Below are positions 30,898 to 40,500 of a DNA stretch of 64,000 bases, piece by piece (the stretch's first letter is position 1; each line of letters starts with the position of its first letter). The notes under the pieces were generated by a model, which did no database searches, was not told the DNA's origin, and worked only from the letters and a program-made list of their open reading frames with translations. Both the position numbers and the translations under genes were made by a program. The stretch is from Cohnella rhizosphaerae (lineage in GTDB: Bacteria; Bacillota; Bacilli; Paenibacillales; Paenibacillaceae), in assembly GCF_029525575.1 (NCBI RefSeq), contig NZ_JAPDIA010000009.1, positions 806,001 to 870,000 on the forward strand. Reading direction: 5' to 3'.

Positions 30898-31377
30898 ATG
30901 CAGCTCGAATCATACGAACCATCAGAGCCGTCGAATCGCGTATTGACGCTGTCGGATACGAGGCGGGAGCAGCGCCGGCAGATTCGCTTGCGATTGGCCG
31001 GCCCGGTCCTGGCCCGCATTCATATCGTCCGGATCGGCGACGTGCGTCCCGCGCTGCCTCCGGCCCCGGTCGAACTCGTCGACCTCAGCCCGGGCGGTTG
31101 TTCCTTCCGCACGGGTCTTCGCTTTCCAGTGCGCGACGACGCGGTCTACCGCATGGAGTGGCAGCTGGAAGGCATCGCGATGAAGATCAAGGGCCAGCTC
31201 GTCTGGCGCAGCGAAGACGAATACGGATTCCGCTACGGCGTCCGATTCGCGTTCGGCGCGGTGGAGACGATTCTGCTCGTCCGGCTGCTCAATGCGCTGA
31301 TCTTGAAGGCTTGTCCGCATCAAAGCCGCATTCACCGGCTCTACCGCTCGCAACTGGACAATGAGTTGCGGCGGTAG
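30898..31377 (+). CDS. PilZ domain protein (putative c-di-GMP receptor)
   Basis: 159 aa, intact, GAAGGAGGACGTG site. An Arg-rich segment (RREQRRQIRLRL) followed by VELVDLSPGGCSF fits the PilZ c-di-GMP signature RxxxR ... D/N-x-S-x-x-G. The rest fits a PilZ barrel (MKIKGQLVWRSEDEYGFRYGVRF). As last gene of the operon it could link polymer production to c-di-GMP. No cyclase or phosphodiesterase lies in the window. Confidence 0.8.
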   Translation: MQLESYEPSEPSNRVLTLSDTRREQRRQIRLRLAGPVLARIHIVRIGDVRPALPPAPVELVDLSPGGCSFRTGLRFPVRDDAVYRMEWQLEGIAMKIKGQLVWRSEDEYGFRYGVRFAFGAVETILLVRLLNALILKACPHQSRIHRLYRSQLDNELRR

Positions 31378-31386
31378 TTTTTTTTT
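31344..31386 (+). terminator. Terminator at the end of the polysaccharide operon
   Basis: Stem CCGCTCGCAACT / AGTTGCGGCGG with one bulged T, reaching the last codons of the PilZ gene, then a run of nine T from 31378. Confidence 0.7.
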
Positions 31387-31472
31387 CGGAGCAACTGATA
31401 ACGGTCTCATCGTCCTAAAATGCTCGTACATGCATACTTAAATCATCGATCTATTAAACAAGAAGTTTGGGT

Positions 31473-32183
31473 ATGAAGCACCATTTGGGCCGGTACGCGA
31501 GGCTGTAGCGTAACTTTTAGCCGTTACAGCACCATTTGCACCGGTCCGCGACGCTGTAGAGTAACTTTTTGCCGTTACAGCACCATTTAGACCGGTCCGC
31601 GACGCTGTAGAGTAACTTTTTTGCCGCTACAGCACCATTTAGACCGGTCCGCGACGCTGTAGAGTAACTTTTTGCCGTTACAGCACCATTTAGACCGGTC
31701 AGCGACGCAGAAGAGTAACTTTTTGCCGTTACAGCACCATTTAGACCGGTCCGCGACGCTGTAGAGTAACTTTTTGCCGCTACAGCACCATTTAGACCAG
31801 TTCGAGAAGCTTTAGAGTAACTTTTTGCCGTTACAGCACCATTTAGACCGGTCAGCGACGCAGAAGAGTAACTTTTTGCCGTTACAGCACCATTTAGACC
31901 GGTCTGCGACGCTGTAGAGTAACTTTTTGCCGCTACAGCACCATTTAGACCGGTCCGCGACGCTGTAGAGTAACTTTTTTGCCGTTACAGCACCATTTAG
32001 ACCGGTCTGCGACGCTGTAGAGTAACTTTTTGCCGTTACAGCACCATTTAGACCGATCCGCGACGCTGTAGAGTAACTTTTTTGCCGCTACAGCACCATT
32101 TAGACCGGTTCGAGAAGCTGTAGAGTAACTTTTTGCCGTTACAGCACCTGCTGCTGGACCGGTTCGCGACACTGAAGAGCCTG
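31473..32183. repeat. Tandem array of about 14 units of a 51-bp repeat
   Basis: Contiguous 51-52 bp units. Each contains TTACAGCACCATTT, then GACCGGTC, then GACGCTGTAGAGTAAC and TTTTTGCC. Unit ends are complementary (GTTAC/GTAAC and TACAGC/GCTGTA), so each unit can fold into a hairpin followed by T5, a terminator-like form. Units differ by a few bases, with variants CGACGCAGAAG and CGAGAAGCT recurring. The outer units are degenerate. There are no unique spacers, so this is not CRISPR. The same family recurs inverted at 46123-46411. The 31387-31472 stretch before it holds nothing recognisable. Confidence 0.85.
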
Positions 32184-32331
32184 TTTGAGGTGAAAATTCT
32201 GCACTTTTGATCGATTGATGATTGACGCCGTGCTGTACTCGCGATAAGTTTCTATCGCGTTACGCTCTCGCGTTAAAGCCTGCAAATCTACAGCTATTTC
32301 CTCCGAAGTCGGCCTTTTAAATAGATTTCCC

Positions 32332-34007
32332 TGCAAATAAAGTCAATTTCATAATTCAAACCCCTTGCTACGACTGACTTTTTTTGGCGCACCAAAAGAG
32401 GAGTACCTCCCCACATTCTCGAAATTAAGGTTAGCCACCCAAAACGAGAAAGAAAGGAAGTACTCCTACGATACCAATTCGACAGGAAGAGCTCTTTTCC
32501 TTTTGAGACCCTTCTAAAAATGTCCCCGGCGTCAAAAGACGACCTCATTTTGGAAGAAGTTCCTATTGCGAAAATCTTGTACGCCATCAGTAGCTTCAAA
32601 CGACGTGGTCGGCCCGAAAGCTTGAACACCAGAGCGATGATCTTTTCGCTTATCCTTTGCAAAATCGAGCATATTCGCTTCATCAAGGACCTGGTCAACC
32701 GTCTGAAAAGCAGTGCAGAATTCAGATTGCGCTGTCACTTTACAGGCTCTGATCGGGTACCGAGCCAAGCCGCCTATTCCAGGCTTTTCACCAAACTTCA
32801 GCAGTCCGGTATCCTGCATGAGGTCATCGATATTACGGTGGATGCAGCGATTACAGAAGGCTTCCTGAAAGGTGAAAGCATGGCGGTGGACTCTTCGCAT
32901 GTGGAAGCCTTTGACCGAAACCCCAAAATTGACGCGTCTAAACCGGCCCCGTCCATTCTCCCCAAGGAGGTAGAAGACAGCGAAGAGCCTGCTTTTCTGG
33001 ACGCCGTCAGCCATGTCCCGCAGCCAGCCCCCAAGCCCGAGAAACCCAAGCGTGTCAAACGCGGGCGCGTCCCCAAAGCCGAGGAGGCCGCGTGGCGTGC
33101 GCAAGTCGAGGCCTATGAAGCTTCGTTAACACACTTCGAAAAGGAAGTTGCGGGGATGTTGTCTTGCAGCTACGAGGAACTCATCGCGGACATGCCGACC
33201 TATCCAAGTGTAGGAGCAAAAGGCGATCCCCGCGGAAGCGGACGCGTAAAATATTGGTACGGCTACAAGCTCAATTTGTTAGTGGATTGCCAGAGTCAGT
33301 ATATTGTGACTGGCGTAAACTGCTCGGCTCATGTAAACGACCAACGTCCGGCGATCGTGCTGCTTAAACGATTAAAAGAGCGGTTCCCAACACTCCAGCC
33401 TAAGTACGTGTTAGGCGACAAAGGTTACGATAGCGAGCCCGTTTACCAGCAAGTTAGAGATGTAGGTGCATGTTCGCTTATTCCGCTTGTTCATCGCACC
33501 AAACTGCCGGATGGTGTAGATAAGCACTTGCGCCCAACGTGCAAACAAGGTCATTCGTACCGCTACGATAGCTATGATGCGACTCGGGATACTGTTAAAT
33601 TTGTAGCACCCAAAGAATGCGCAGCCTGTCCGTTTCAAGCCGACGGCTGCCAAAAGGTGATAAAAAAAACAAGTAAAAGAGGATGTTCGTAGATATACTG
33701 CACCTGGGCGAGGCAGTGAAAAGTTCCATCAATTATTTAAACAGCGGACCGCGGTTGAGCGTGTCTTTGCCTATTTAAAACTTTATCTGGAATTAGGCAC
33801 GACGCGAAAGCTTAAAAGACGTGCATTCGTAGATATGGACTTAAGTTGTCTCACATACAATGTATGCAAACTTGCAATAGATAAATTAAACAAGCGCATC
33901 CGCGAAGCAAAACCAGCCGCTTAACCTCAAAAAAAAAGGACTTCCCCAACATTGGCCTCATGCTTGGCTCCATCACCAAATGAATTCTGAAATTGACTTT
34001 ATATGCA
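32332..34007. mobile_element. IS1182-like insertion sequence, about 1.68 kb
   Basis: Bounded by imperfect 26-bp inverted repeats at 32332-32357 (begins TGCAAATAAAGTCAATTTCA) and 33982-34007 (its complement begins TGCATATAAAGTCAATTTCA), two mismatches. It contains one transposase gene. No convincing target duplication is visible; the outer flanks are only loosely similar (ATTTCCC versus ATTTTCC). It is more AT-rich than its surroundings and lies just beyond the 51-bp array. Confidence 0.78.
32520..33924 (+). CDS. IS1182-family transposase, frameshifted
   Basis: About 467 aa after correction. N-terminal DUF772-type region (RGRPESLNTRAMIFSLILC), DDE residues in SMAVDSSHVEAF, VLGDKGYDS and RTAVERVFAYLKLYLELG, and the Cys cluster CAACPFQADGC typical of IS1182-type enzymes. 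The frame breaks at A8 33662-33669; one base fewer gives KVIKKQVKEDVRRYTAPGRGS. A further shift at T4 32501-32504 suggests the true N-terminus lies upstream and includes IPIRQEELFSFETLLK. Since most genes here carry similar indels, it is unclear whether the transposase is truly broken. Confidence 0.85.
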
Positions 34008-34377
34008 TTTATTTTCCTTCATCGGTCCCATTTTCGGCTCGCGATTCGATTTTACCTGCATATCTGCAGGATTTTCGTTCAGTGTCGCGGGTCGACAGAA
34101 CATTCCTGTACAAATGCAGGCTTTTCGACCCGCTAAATTTCTAAAATGCGTCGCCTCTCCGAAATTCCGCTTACCCGTCCCGAATCGCTGTCCAACCTGT
34201 CAAGAAATACCGCCAAATCTGCCGCATGTGCGCTCAACCCGTCCCGAATCGCCGTCATTGTAGCATGTTTGATCTATTGAAATATAAATGAGGTGGCATT
34301 GTCCTTTTTGAATGAACGTTATGGAAAGCGCTATCAACAAAGTGGGGGGGGGGGAATTGAAATAAATGAATTGGTGC
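34008..34377. other. Non-coding stretch downstream of the IS element
   Basis: No gene. It holds a pair of similar segments, CCTGCATATCTGCAGGATTTTCG-like at about 34054 and a variant at about 34106 (shared CTGCAGG/ATGCAGG then TTTTCG), a repeated CCGTCCCGAATCGC at about 34178 and 34234, and a G11 run at 34344-34354, the longest homopolymer in the window. Function unknown. Confidence 0.4.
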
Positions 34378-34431
34378 TTGACAAGCCATAAAGGGGTAAG
34401 TAAGATCAAGTAATAAGATACGATATGTATC
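34378..34431 (+). promoter_or_regulatory. Promoter with GATAC-N5-GTATC operator before the Cys-rich protein gene
   Basis: TTGACA 34378-34383, 17-bp spacer, TAAGAT 34401-34406, then AGATACGATATGTATCA at 34416-34432. The palindrome has the same arms and spacer as at the lasso and polysaccharide operons, and sits at the expected transcription start as at the lasso promoter. Confidence 0.6.
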
Positions 34432-34493
34432 AATATGTTACAGAGCGTGTAATGAAAGGCGAACCTGAGTCAAGAAACGGGAGGCGGCTCGCG

Positions 34494-34722
34494 ATGATTC
34501 TAGGTCAATTCTACTGCGTGTCATGCAAGGAGCTGATCGGATTGAAGGAAGCGAGATTGCTTTTTTAAGTCGGGTTATTACACGGTCGTCTATCCGCTGG
34601 GCTGCTGCCGGAGCTGCTGCGCAGAGCAAGGTCTGAGCGAAGCCGGAAGTTCGGCGGAATTGCTGAGGTTGCAGAAAAGCGACGATTGGCGTACGCGGTC
34701 CTCGGCCATGATCGCGATTTAA
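34494..34722 (+). CDS. Small Cys-rich protein (75 aa), one frameshift
   Basis: Start ATG 34494 after GGGAGGCGG. As given it stops after 24 codons; removing one base from T6 at 34561-34566 gives MILGQFYCVSCKELIGLKEA continuing to LFKSGYYTVVYPLGCCRSCC and ending SSAMIAI. Two Cys groups (C8-x2-C11 and CC-x2-CC at 37-42) suggest a zinc site or disulfides. No family recognised. It shares the palindrome with the lasso and polysaccharide promoters and precedes the P-loop kinase gene. Confidence 0.55.
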
Positions 34723-34821
34723 GTTCGGTGCCCGGCAAGCGCGGGCGGCGGTTGACCGCTTGACCCTGGGCCAGCGCGGCCCGATAATGTTGTCAAACGG
34801 GACATGCGGGGGGATCGGGCG

Positions 34822-35430
34822 ATGGCAAACTTGGTGTTCGTGGTAGGCGGCGCGGGAGCGGGCAAGACGACATTGGCGAAGCGGATCGCGGCTGCGCGTC
34901 ATGCGGCTTTGTTCGATATGGACACGCTGCTTCGGCCTGCGGCCGAAGCGTTGATGTCCCAGGCGGGACTCGATCCTGCGGATCGGGATTCGGATGCGTA
35001 CAAGTCGCTGTGCCGGGATCTCGGATACCGGATCACGATGGACGCCGCGCTGGAGAACGTGGCGCTCGGGACGGATGCGATCGTGATCGGTCCTTTTTCC
35101 CGGGAATTGAACGATCCGGACTGGCTGCGATCCGAGCTTGACCGGGCGGGCCTGGATCCCGAAGCCGTTCGTATCAAGGTCGTATCGGTCTACCTGTCGG
35201 ACGAGGCGCGTTACAAAGCGCGGATCGCGGGCAGAGGCGGCGCGCTGGACGAATGGAAGCTCGCGCATTGGGAGCGCTTCAGCCTGAGTCTCGGCCGCAA
35301 AACGGTCGCGTGGCGGCTGCCGTCGAACGCCGTATTGTACGTCGACAATTCGACAGCGGCTCCCGACAGCGTCGCAAGCAGCATCGAACGTTTTATTTAC
35401 GGCGAATCCTCTGCCGACGGCGCGAATTGA
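34822..35430 (+). CDS. P-loop kinase-like ATPase (AAA_33 type)
   Basis: 202 aa. Walker A FVVGGAGAGKTTLAKRIA at the N-terminus, then ALFDMDTLLRPAAEALM, with the DMD pattern typical of zeta-toxin/AAA_33-like small-molecule kinases. A lid-like Arg region (DEARYKARIAGRGG) follows. Intact from ATG 34822, with GGGGGGATCGGGCG before it; ATG 34804 is an in-frame alternative. Substrate unknown. No antitoxin partner is evident. Confidence 0.7.
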   Translation: MANLVFVVGGAGAGKTTLAKRIAAARHAALFDMDTLLRPAAEALMSQAGLDPADRDSDAYKSLCRDLGYRITMDAALENVALGTDAIVIGPFSRELNDPDWLRSELDRAGLDPEAVRIKVVSVYLSDEARYKARIAGRGGALDEWKLAHWERFSLSLGRKTVAWRLPSNAVLYVDNSTAAPDSVASSIERFIYGESSADGAN

Positions 35431-35607
35431 CCGGATCTGTTCGCGTTCGTCGGCGTTCGCGGTTTCTCGCGCGTCGAACGCGCCCGGCCGCGGCCTGAGC
35501 GCACGACAGCTTCCAGGCCTTACTTCCCTCCTTTCGTCCCCTTCTGCTCCTCCGAGTGCCTGCAGTTCGCGATTCTTTTTCTTTTTTTGGCCCCGACTGT
35601 CGACATT

Positions 35608-35616
35608 TGCTATAAT
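35608..35616 (+). promoter_or_regulatory. Extended -10 promoter of the ABC-2 transporter pair
   Basis: TTGCTATAAT (35607-35616) gives TG-N-TATAAT, an extended -10; no good -35 is seen. It lies 38 bases upstream of the ATPase start. The 35431-35607 stretch has no gene. Confidence 0.5.
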
Positions 35617-35653
35617 GGTGAAGATTTACAAATCTACATACGGAGGAGAAATC

Positions 35654-36565
35654 ATGTCCCAAGCGCCCGTCGTCAGCCTGCAGAACGTATCGAAGCGCAT
35701 TGGCGGCCGGACGATCATCGATCGTCTCACGCTCGACGTGAATCCGGGCGAAGTATTCGGATTCCTCGGCCCCAACGGTTCAGGCAAGACGACGACCATC
35801 CGCATGATGGTCGGATTGATCACGATGTCGGGCGGCGATATCTCGATCGCCGGCCATAGCGTCAAGACATCCTTTCCCCAAGCGATCGCCCGCGTCGGCG
35901 CGATCGTCGAGAACCCGGAGATGTACAAGTACCTGACGGGCTATCAGAACCTGATTCACTTCGGACGCATGAACCCCGGCATCACCAAGGCGCGGATCGA
36001 CGAGGTCGTCTCGCTGGTCGGCCTTCAGGACCGCATTCACGACAAAGTCAAAAAGTATTCGCTCGGCATGCGCCAGCGGCTCGGCGTCGCGCAGGCGATC
36101 CTGCACCGTCCCGCGCTGCTGATTCTGGACGAGCCGACCAACGGTCTCGACCCGGCGGGCATCCGCGAGCTGCGCGACTATCTGCGCAAGCTGTCCAGAG
36201 AGGAAGGCACGGCCGTATTCGTATCGAGCCACCTGCTCTCGGAGATGGAGCTCATGTGCGACCGCGTCGCCATCATCCAGAAGGGCGAGCTCATCGATAT
36301 CCGTTCGCTGCGCGCCGAATCCGCGAGCGCCGTCGCAGGGCTGGAGGAAGTGCTGTTCGAGGTCGACCGCGCGAGCGAGGCCGTGACGGTATTGGAGGGT
36401 CGGGGCTCAGCGCGTTTCGTCGAAGGCGGCTTCGCCGTGACGGCCGACCGCGAGACGATCGCCGACATGAACGCCCGGCTGGTCGCGGCGGGGATCCGGG
36501 TCTACGGCATCCGCGTCAAGCTCAAGTCGCTCGAGGATCAATTCCTCGAGGTTACCGGGGGGTGA
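35654..36565 (+). CDS. ABC-2 type transporter ATP-binding protein
   Basis: 303 aa from ATG 35654 behind GGAGGAG. Walker A GPNGSGKTTT, signature YSLGMRQRLGVAQAIL, Walker B LLILDEPTNGLDP and H-loop VSSHLLSEME. DrrA/CcmA-like subfamily with a C-terminal extension (about 225-303). Partner of the next gene, which starts within or just after its stop. Substrate unknown: antibiotic, bacteriocin or lipid export are all possible. Confidence 0.9.
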   Translation: MSQAPVVSLQNVSKRIGGRTIIDRLTLDVNPGEVFGFLGPNGSGKTTTIRMMVGLITMSGGDISIAGHSVKTSFPQAIARVGAIVENPEMYKYLTGYQNLIHFGRMNPGITKARIDEVVSLVGLQDRIHDKVKKYSLGMRQRLGVAQAILHRPALLILDEPTNGLDPAGIRELRDYLRKLSREEGTAVFVSSHLLSEMELMCDRVAIIQKGELIDIRSLRAESASAVAGLEEVLFEVDRASEAVTVLEGRGSARFVEGGFAVTADRETIADMNARLVAAGIRVYGIRVKLKSLEDQFLEVTGG

Positions 36566-36570
36566 GACCA

Positions 36571-37377
36571 TTGGCTAGCTTCTGGAATCTCGTTCTGAAC
36601 GAGAATATGAAAATATACCGCCGCATCAGCACGTGGATCATGCTGGGCATCACGGTCGTCATTCCGCTGCTGTTCACGGTCGCCTTCGCGCTGCTTGCCA
36701 AAGAAGAAAATGCGAACAATTGGGAAGCGATGATGCTGGAGTCCCAAATCGTATTCCTTCTGATCACGATTTTCGCGGTCGTCAAATCTTCGGAGTCCGT
36801 CGCGGGCGAATTTTCCCGAGGCACGATCAAGCTGCTGCTGATTCGCCCGTGGAGCCGCTCGGCGATCCTGCTGTCCAAGTTCATCTCGATCGTTCTGTTC
36901 GCGCTGCTGTTTACCGTGGTCAGCTTCGCGGTGACCTGGCTGGCCAACGTCATCGCCTTCGGCTATACGGCGCATCCGGCCAACCTGATCTCCGATCAGT
37001 CGCCGCTTGCGGGCAGCTCGCCCTGGGCGTACGCGCTGCGGTACTATCTGGATGAATTCATCACGCTGGTCGTGGTCGTCACCTTCGGCTTCATGCTGTC
37101 CTCGGCGTTCCGCAGCAGCGGCCTCGCGATCGGGCTGTCCTTGTTCCTGCTGTTCGCCGGCAGCATGATCACCGGGCTCCTCTCGCTGACGGACCAGGCA
37201 TGGATCAAATACGTGCTGTTCCCTCATCTGGGGTTGTCCGTTTACTTGAACGGCGGCGTGCCGCTCTCCGAGTATCCGACGACCTACGCATTCTCGCTCG
37301 GCGTGCTGGCGGTGTACTTCGTTATTTTCAACATCATCTCCTGGACGGTGTTCACCAAGCGCGACGTATCGGCTTGA
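36571..37377 (+). CDS. ABC-2 type transporter permease
   Basis: About 268 aa with six hydrophobic segments, e.g. STWIMLGITVVIPLLFTVAFAL and FNIISWTVF. The segment SVAGEFSRGTIKLLLIRPWSR is characteristic of ABC-2 permeases. I choose TTG 36571 because GGGGGGTGA lies six bases upstream; GTG 36562 overlapping the ATPase stop is an alternative. Confidence 0.85.
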   Translation: MASFWNLVLNENMKIYRRISTWIMLGITVVIPLLFTVAFALLAKEENANNWEAMMLESQIVFLLITIFAVVKSSESVAGEFSRGTIKLLLIRPWSRSAILLSKFISIVLFALLFTVVSFAVTWLANVIAFGYTAHPANLISDQSPLAGSSPWAYALRYYLDEFITLVVVVTFGFMLSSAFRSSGLAIGLSLFLLFAGSMITGLLSLTDQAWIKYVLFPHLGLSVYLNGGVPLSEYPTTYAFSLGVLAVYFVIFNIISWTVFTKRDVSA

Positions 37378-37398
37378 TCGACCGAACGGTTTCCCGGG

Positions 37399-37429
37399 CG
37401 CGGCTTCCGCCATTATGGCGGAGGTCGCG
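37399..37429 (+). terminator. Hairpin after the ABC-2 transporter operon
   Basis: 13-bp stem CGCGGCTTCCGCC / GGCGGAGGTCGCG with loop ATTAT, followed by a T-rich but broken tract (TCTATTTGTATTTG). Probable terminator. Confidence 0.65.
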
Positions 37430-37541
37430 TCTATTTGTATTTGCGAGCGCTATTTTACCTTCCGTTAACGCATCGGGCGTGTCTGCGTTAATACTTCTTC
37501 ACTACGATGAAGTGTAACGTAGAGTAGGGAGGTTTAATTTC

Positions 37542-40500
37542 ATGTTGAAGTATTGGCGAAAACGTACGGCGATGGTCGCGGCAGCGGCGATCCTCACAGG
37601 TACGATCGGATCGGCGGGAGGCGCAGGGACGGCGACGGCCGCGGCGGGGACGGCGGGCACGCCTTACAACGATGCGGGGCAATACGATGTCGCGGTACCG
37701 CACGTCATGATCAATCAGGTGTATGGCGCGGGTTTGGCCGCAGCTTCCGATGCCTGGGCTTCGCACGGCTTTATTGAATTGTACAATCCGACTTCGTCAG
37801 TCGTCGATCTGACGGGCTGGTCGCTCCAATACGCGGACAGAGGCAGCAACGCCAAGACCGGTCCGACGCAGGCTTGGGAGAAGCTCGATCTTGCCGGTTC
37901 GATTCCGGCGGGCGGCTACTATGTGATCGCGGGCAAGGCGACCGGCGCGGCGACGCCTGCAGTCGACCTGACCGGCAGAACCGATGCGACCTGGGACCGC
38001 TACATCAACAACAAAGGTCTGAAGGTCGCGCTCGTGAGCAATCGGACGCTGCTATCGGCCGTTAATCCGTTCGACGTCGACGGCATGCACGTCAAGTCCG
38101 CCGGCTATGTCGATATGGTCGGCACCGGCAGCAACGACAGCGGCAGCGACATCGACGGGTACGAGACGGCTTACCCGAGCGGAGATACCCAGGGCACTTC
38201 CAAGAAAAAAGCGATTCGCCGCGTAGGCGGCACGGACACCGACAATAACCAATCCGACTTTGTCCAAATCGACTATTCCTCTAGCGCGCTGGATCTGGCT
38301 GCTGTCGGACCGCACCTGAAGCCGATCGTCCAGCCGCTCGAGCTTCGTACGAGCGTGCTGTCCGCCGCTTACGTCGGATCGCCTTATTCCGCGACGATCG
38401 CCGTTTACGGCGGGACCGCGCCGTATACGTACGCCGCCGAAGGTCTTCCGGAAGGCCTCCAGCTCGATGCGGCCAAGGGCAAGATCACCGGCATTCCGCT
38501 GAAGGCGGGACAATCGACGGTGAAGCTGTCGGTGAAGGATGCCGTTTATCCGGCGTCGCAGGAGGTTTCCGCCAGCGTGACGCTGCGGGTCGACGAATCC
38601 ACGACCGGCGAGATTTTTGAAGATGGCATCGAAGTGACGAAGCTGGGCGGCTTTATCGCGGACAAGCCCAACGACGACGGCGGCGTCGCCGAGATCGTCA
38701 AGTACAACAAAGACAACGGCAAGTTTTATCTGGTGGACGGCGCTGGCGATCCGCCTTCGCTGAAGATCGTCGAGCTCGGCGACGGCACGAACCCGAAGCT
38801 GACCGGCGAAGTCGAAGTGAAGGAGCTTGCCGAGACGAACGGCTTTGCGTACGGCGATCTGACCAGCGTCGACATCAACTCGGCCGCCAAGCGGATCGCG
38901 GTAGCGGTGCAGGAAGAAGACGGCATGAAGCCCGGCAAGATTTTGACGCTGGACTATGACGGCAAGCTGCTCGCTTCCTACGAGACGGGCGTTCAGCCGG
39001 ACATGATCAAGTCGACGAAGGACGGCAGGTATATCCTGACCGCGGACGAAGGCGAGCCGCGTACGGCCGGTCACGATCCCGAAGGGAGCATCACGATCGT
39101 GGACACGCTGACGGGCGCCGTCAAGCTCGTCAAGTTCGACGACCCTTCCGTCATCGCGGACGATGTGCATATCCGCGGCGCGGGGGATCCAATAACGAAG
39201 CAAATTACCGGCAGCGGCACGAAGGCGGACGCGATTCGCGATCTCGAGCCCGAATACATCGCGCTCTCTGCCGACGAAGGAACGGCATACGTGACTTTGC
39301 AGGAAAACAATGCGGTTGCGGCGATCGACGTCGCGGCGGGCAAGGTGCTGTGGGTGAAGGGGCTTGGATTCAAGGATCTGAACGACCCTGCCAACCGGCT
39401 CGATCTGGTCAAGGACGGCGTCATTCAGCTGGAAAACGTGCCGTTCTACGGCGTCTACATGCCGGATGGCATCGCCTCCTTCCAGGCCGGCGGCAAGACG
39501 TACCTGGTGACCGGCAATGAAGGCGACGCGACGGAGTGGGAAGACCGCGTTACGGCGAGCACGATCAAGAAGATGAAGGGAAGTCTCGATCCGGACTCGG
39601 CGGCAGCGAAGTTGTTGAAGGGAACGACGAGGTACGACGGCGTAGAAGTCATGAGCGACATGGGCAACGACAGCATTTATTTGTACGGCGGCCGTTCGTT
39701 CTCGATCTGGGATGCCGCTACGATGACGCAAGTGTCCGATACGGGCAGCGACTTCGAACGCATCACGGCGCAGCGCTATCCGAATAACTTTAATGCCAGC
39801 AACAGCAGCAGCAAGACGGGCATCGACGAGCGCAGCGGCAAAAAGGGACCGGAGCCGGAGGACGTGAAAACCGGGACGGTCGGTACGAAGACGCTCGCCT
39901 TCGCAGGCCTTGAGCGCATCGGCGGCGTCATGACGTACGACGTGACGGATCCGTCCAAGCCGCAGTTTCTGAATTACACGAATACGCGGAATTTCTCCGC
40001 CGGCGTGAGCGATAACACGGACAGCGGGCCCGAAGGCCTGGAGTTCATCCCGGCAGCGGACAGCCCGACCGGTTATCCGCTGCTGCTGGTCGCCAACGAA
40101 GTAGGCGGCACGGTATCGGTGCTGCAACTGAACGTCTCCAAGGTCAAGCTCGACCGTACATCGTTGTCGCTGACCGCGGGCGGCGCGGTCGGCAGCCTGA
40201 CGGCCACGGCGACCGCTGCCGACGGCTCTGCCGCTGCGGTCGCATGGAGCAGCTCCGATCCGCAAGTCGCCGCGGTCGACAGTCAAGGCCGCGTGACGCC
40301 GGTCTCGGCCGGCACGGCCGTGATCGCGGCGGTCGCGGCGGACGGTTACGCGAAGGCGGAAGCCGTCGTTACGGTTACGTCGGCCGGCGGCCCTTACATT
40401 CCGACGCCTGCGCCGAGCGCGACGCCGACGCCATCGCCGTCGCCGTCCGGTCAGATCGAGACGTACGGCGACGTGACGGTTACCCTGAACGGCAATGCGG

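Noticed and set aside
31473..32183. CRISPR array
   Set aside because: Units of 51 bp are directly adjacent with no unique spacers, and no cas gene is present in the window.
34323..34337. cre/LacI-type site (GGAAAGCGCTATC)
   Set aside because: Only a partial match to the consensus, over 40 bp upstream of the -35 box, and with no sugar-use gene nearby.
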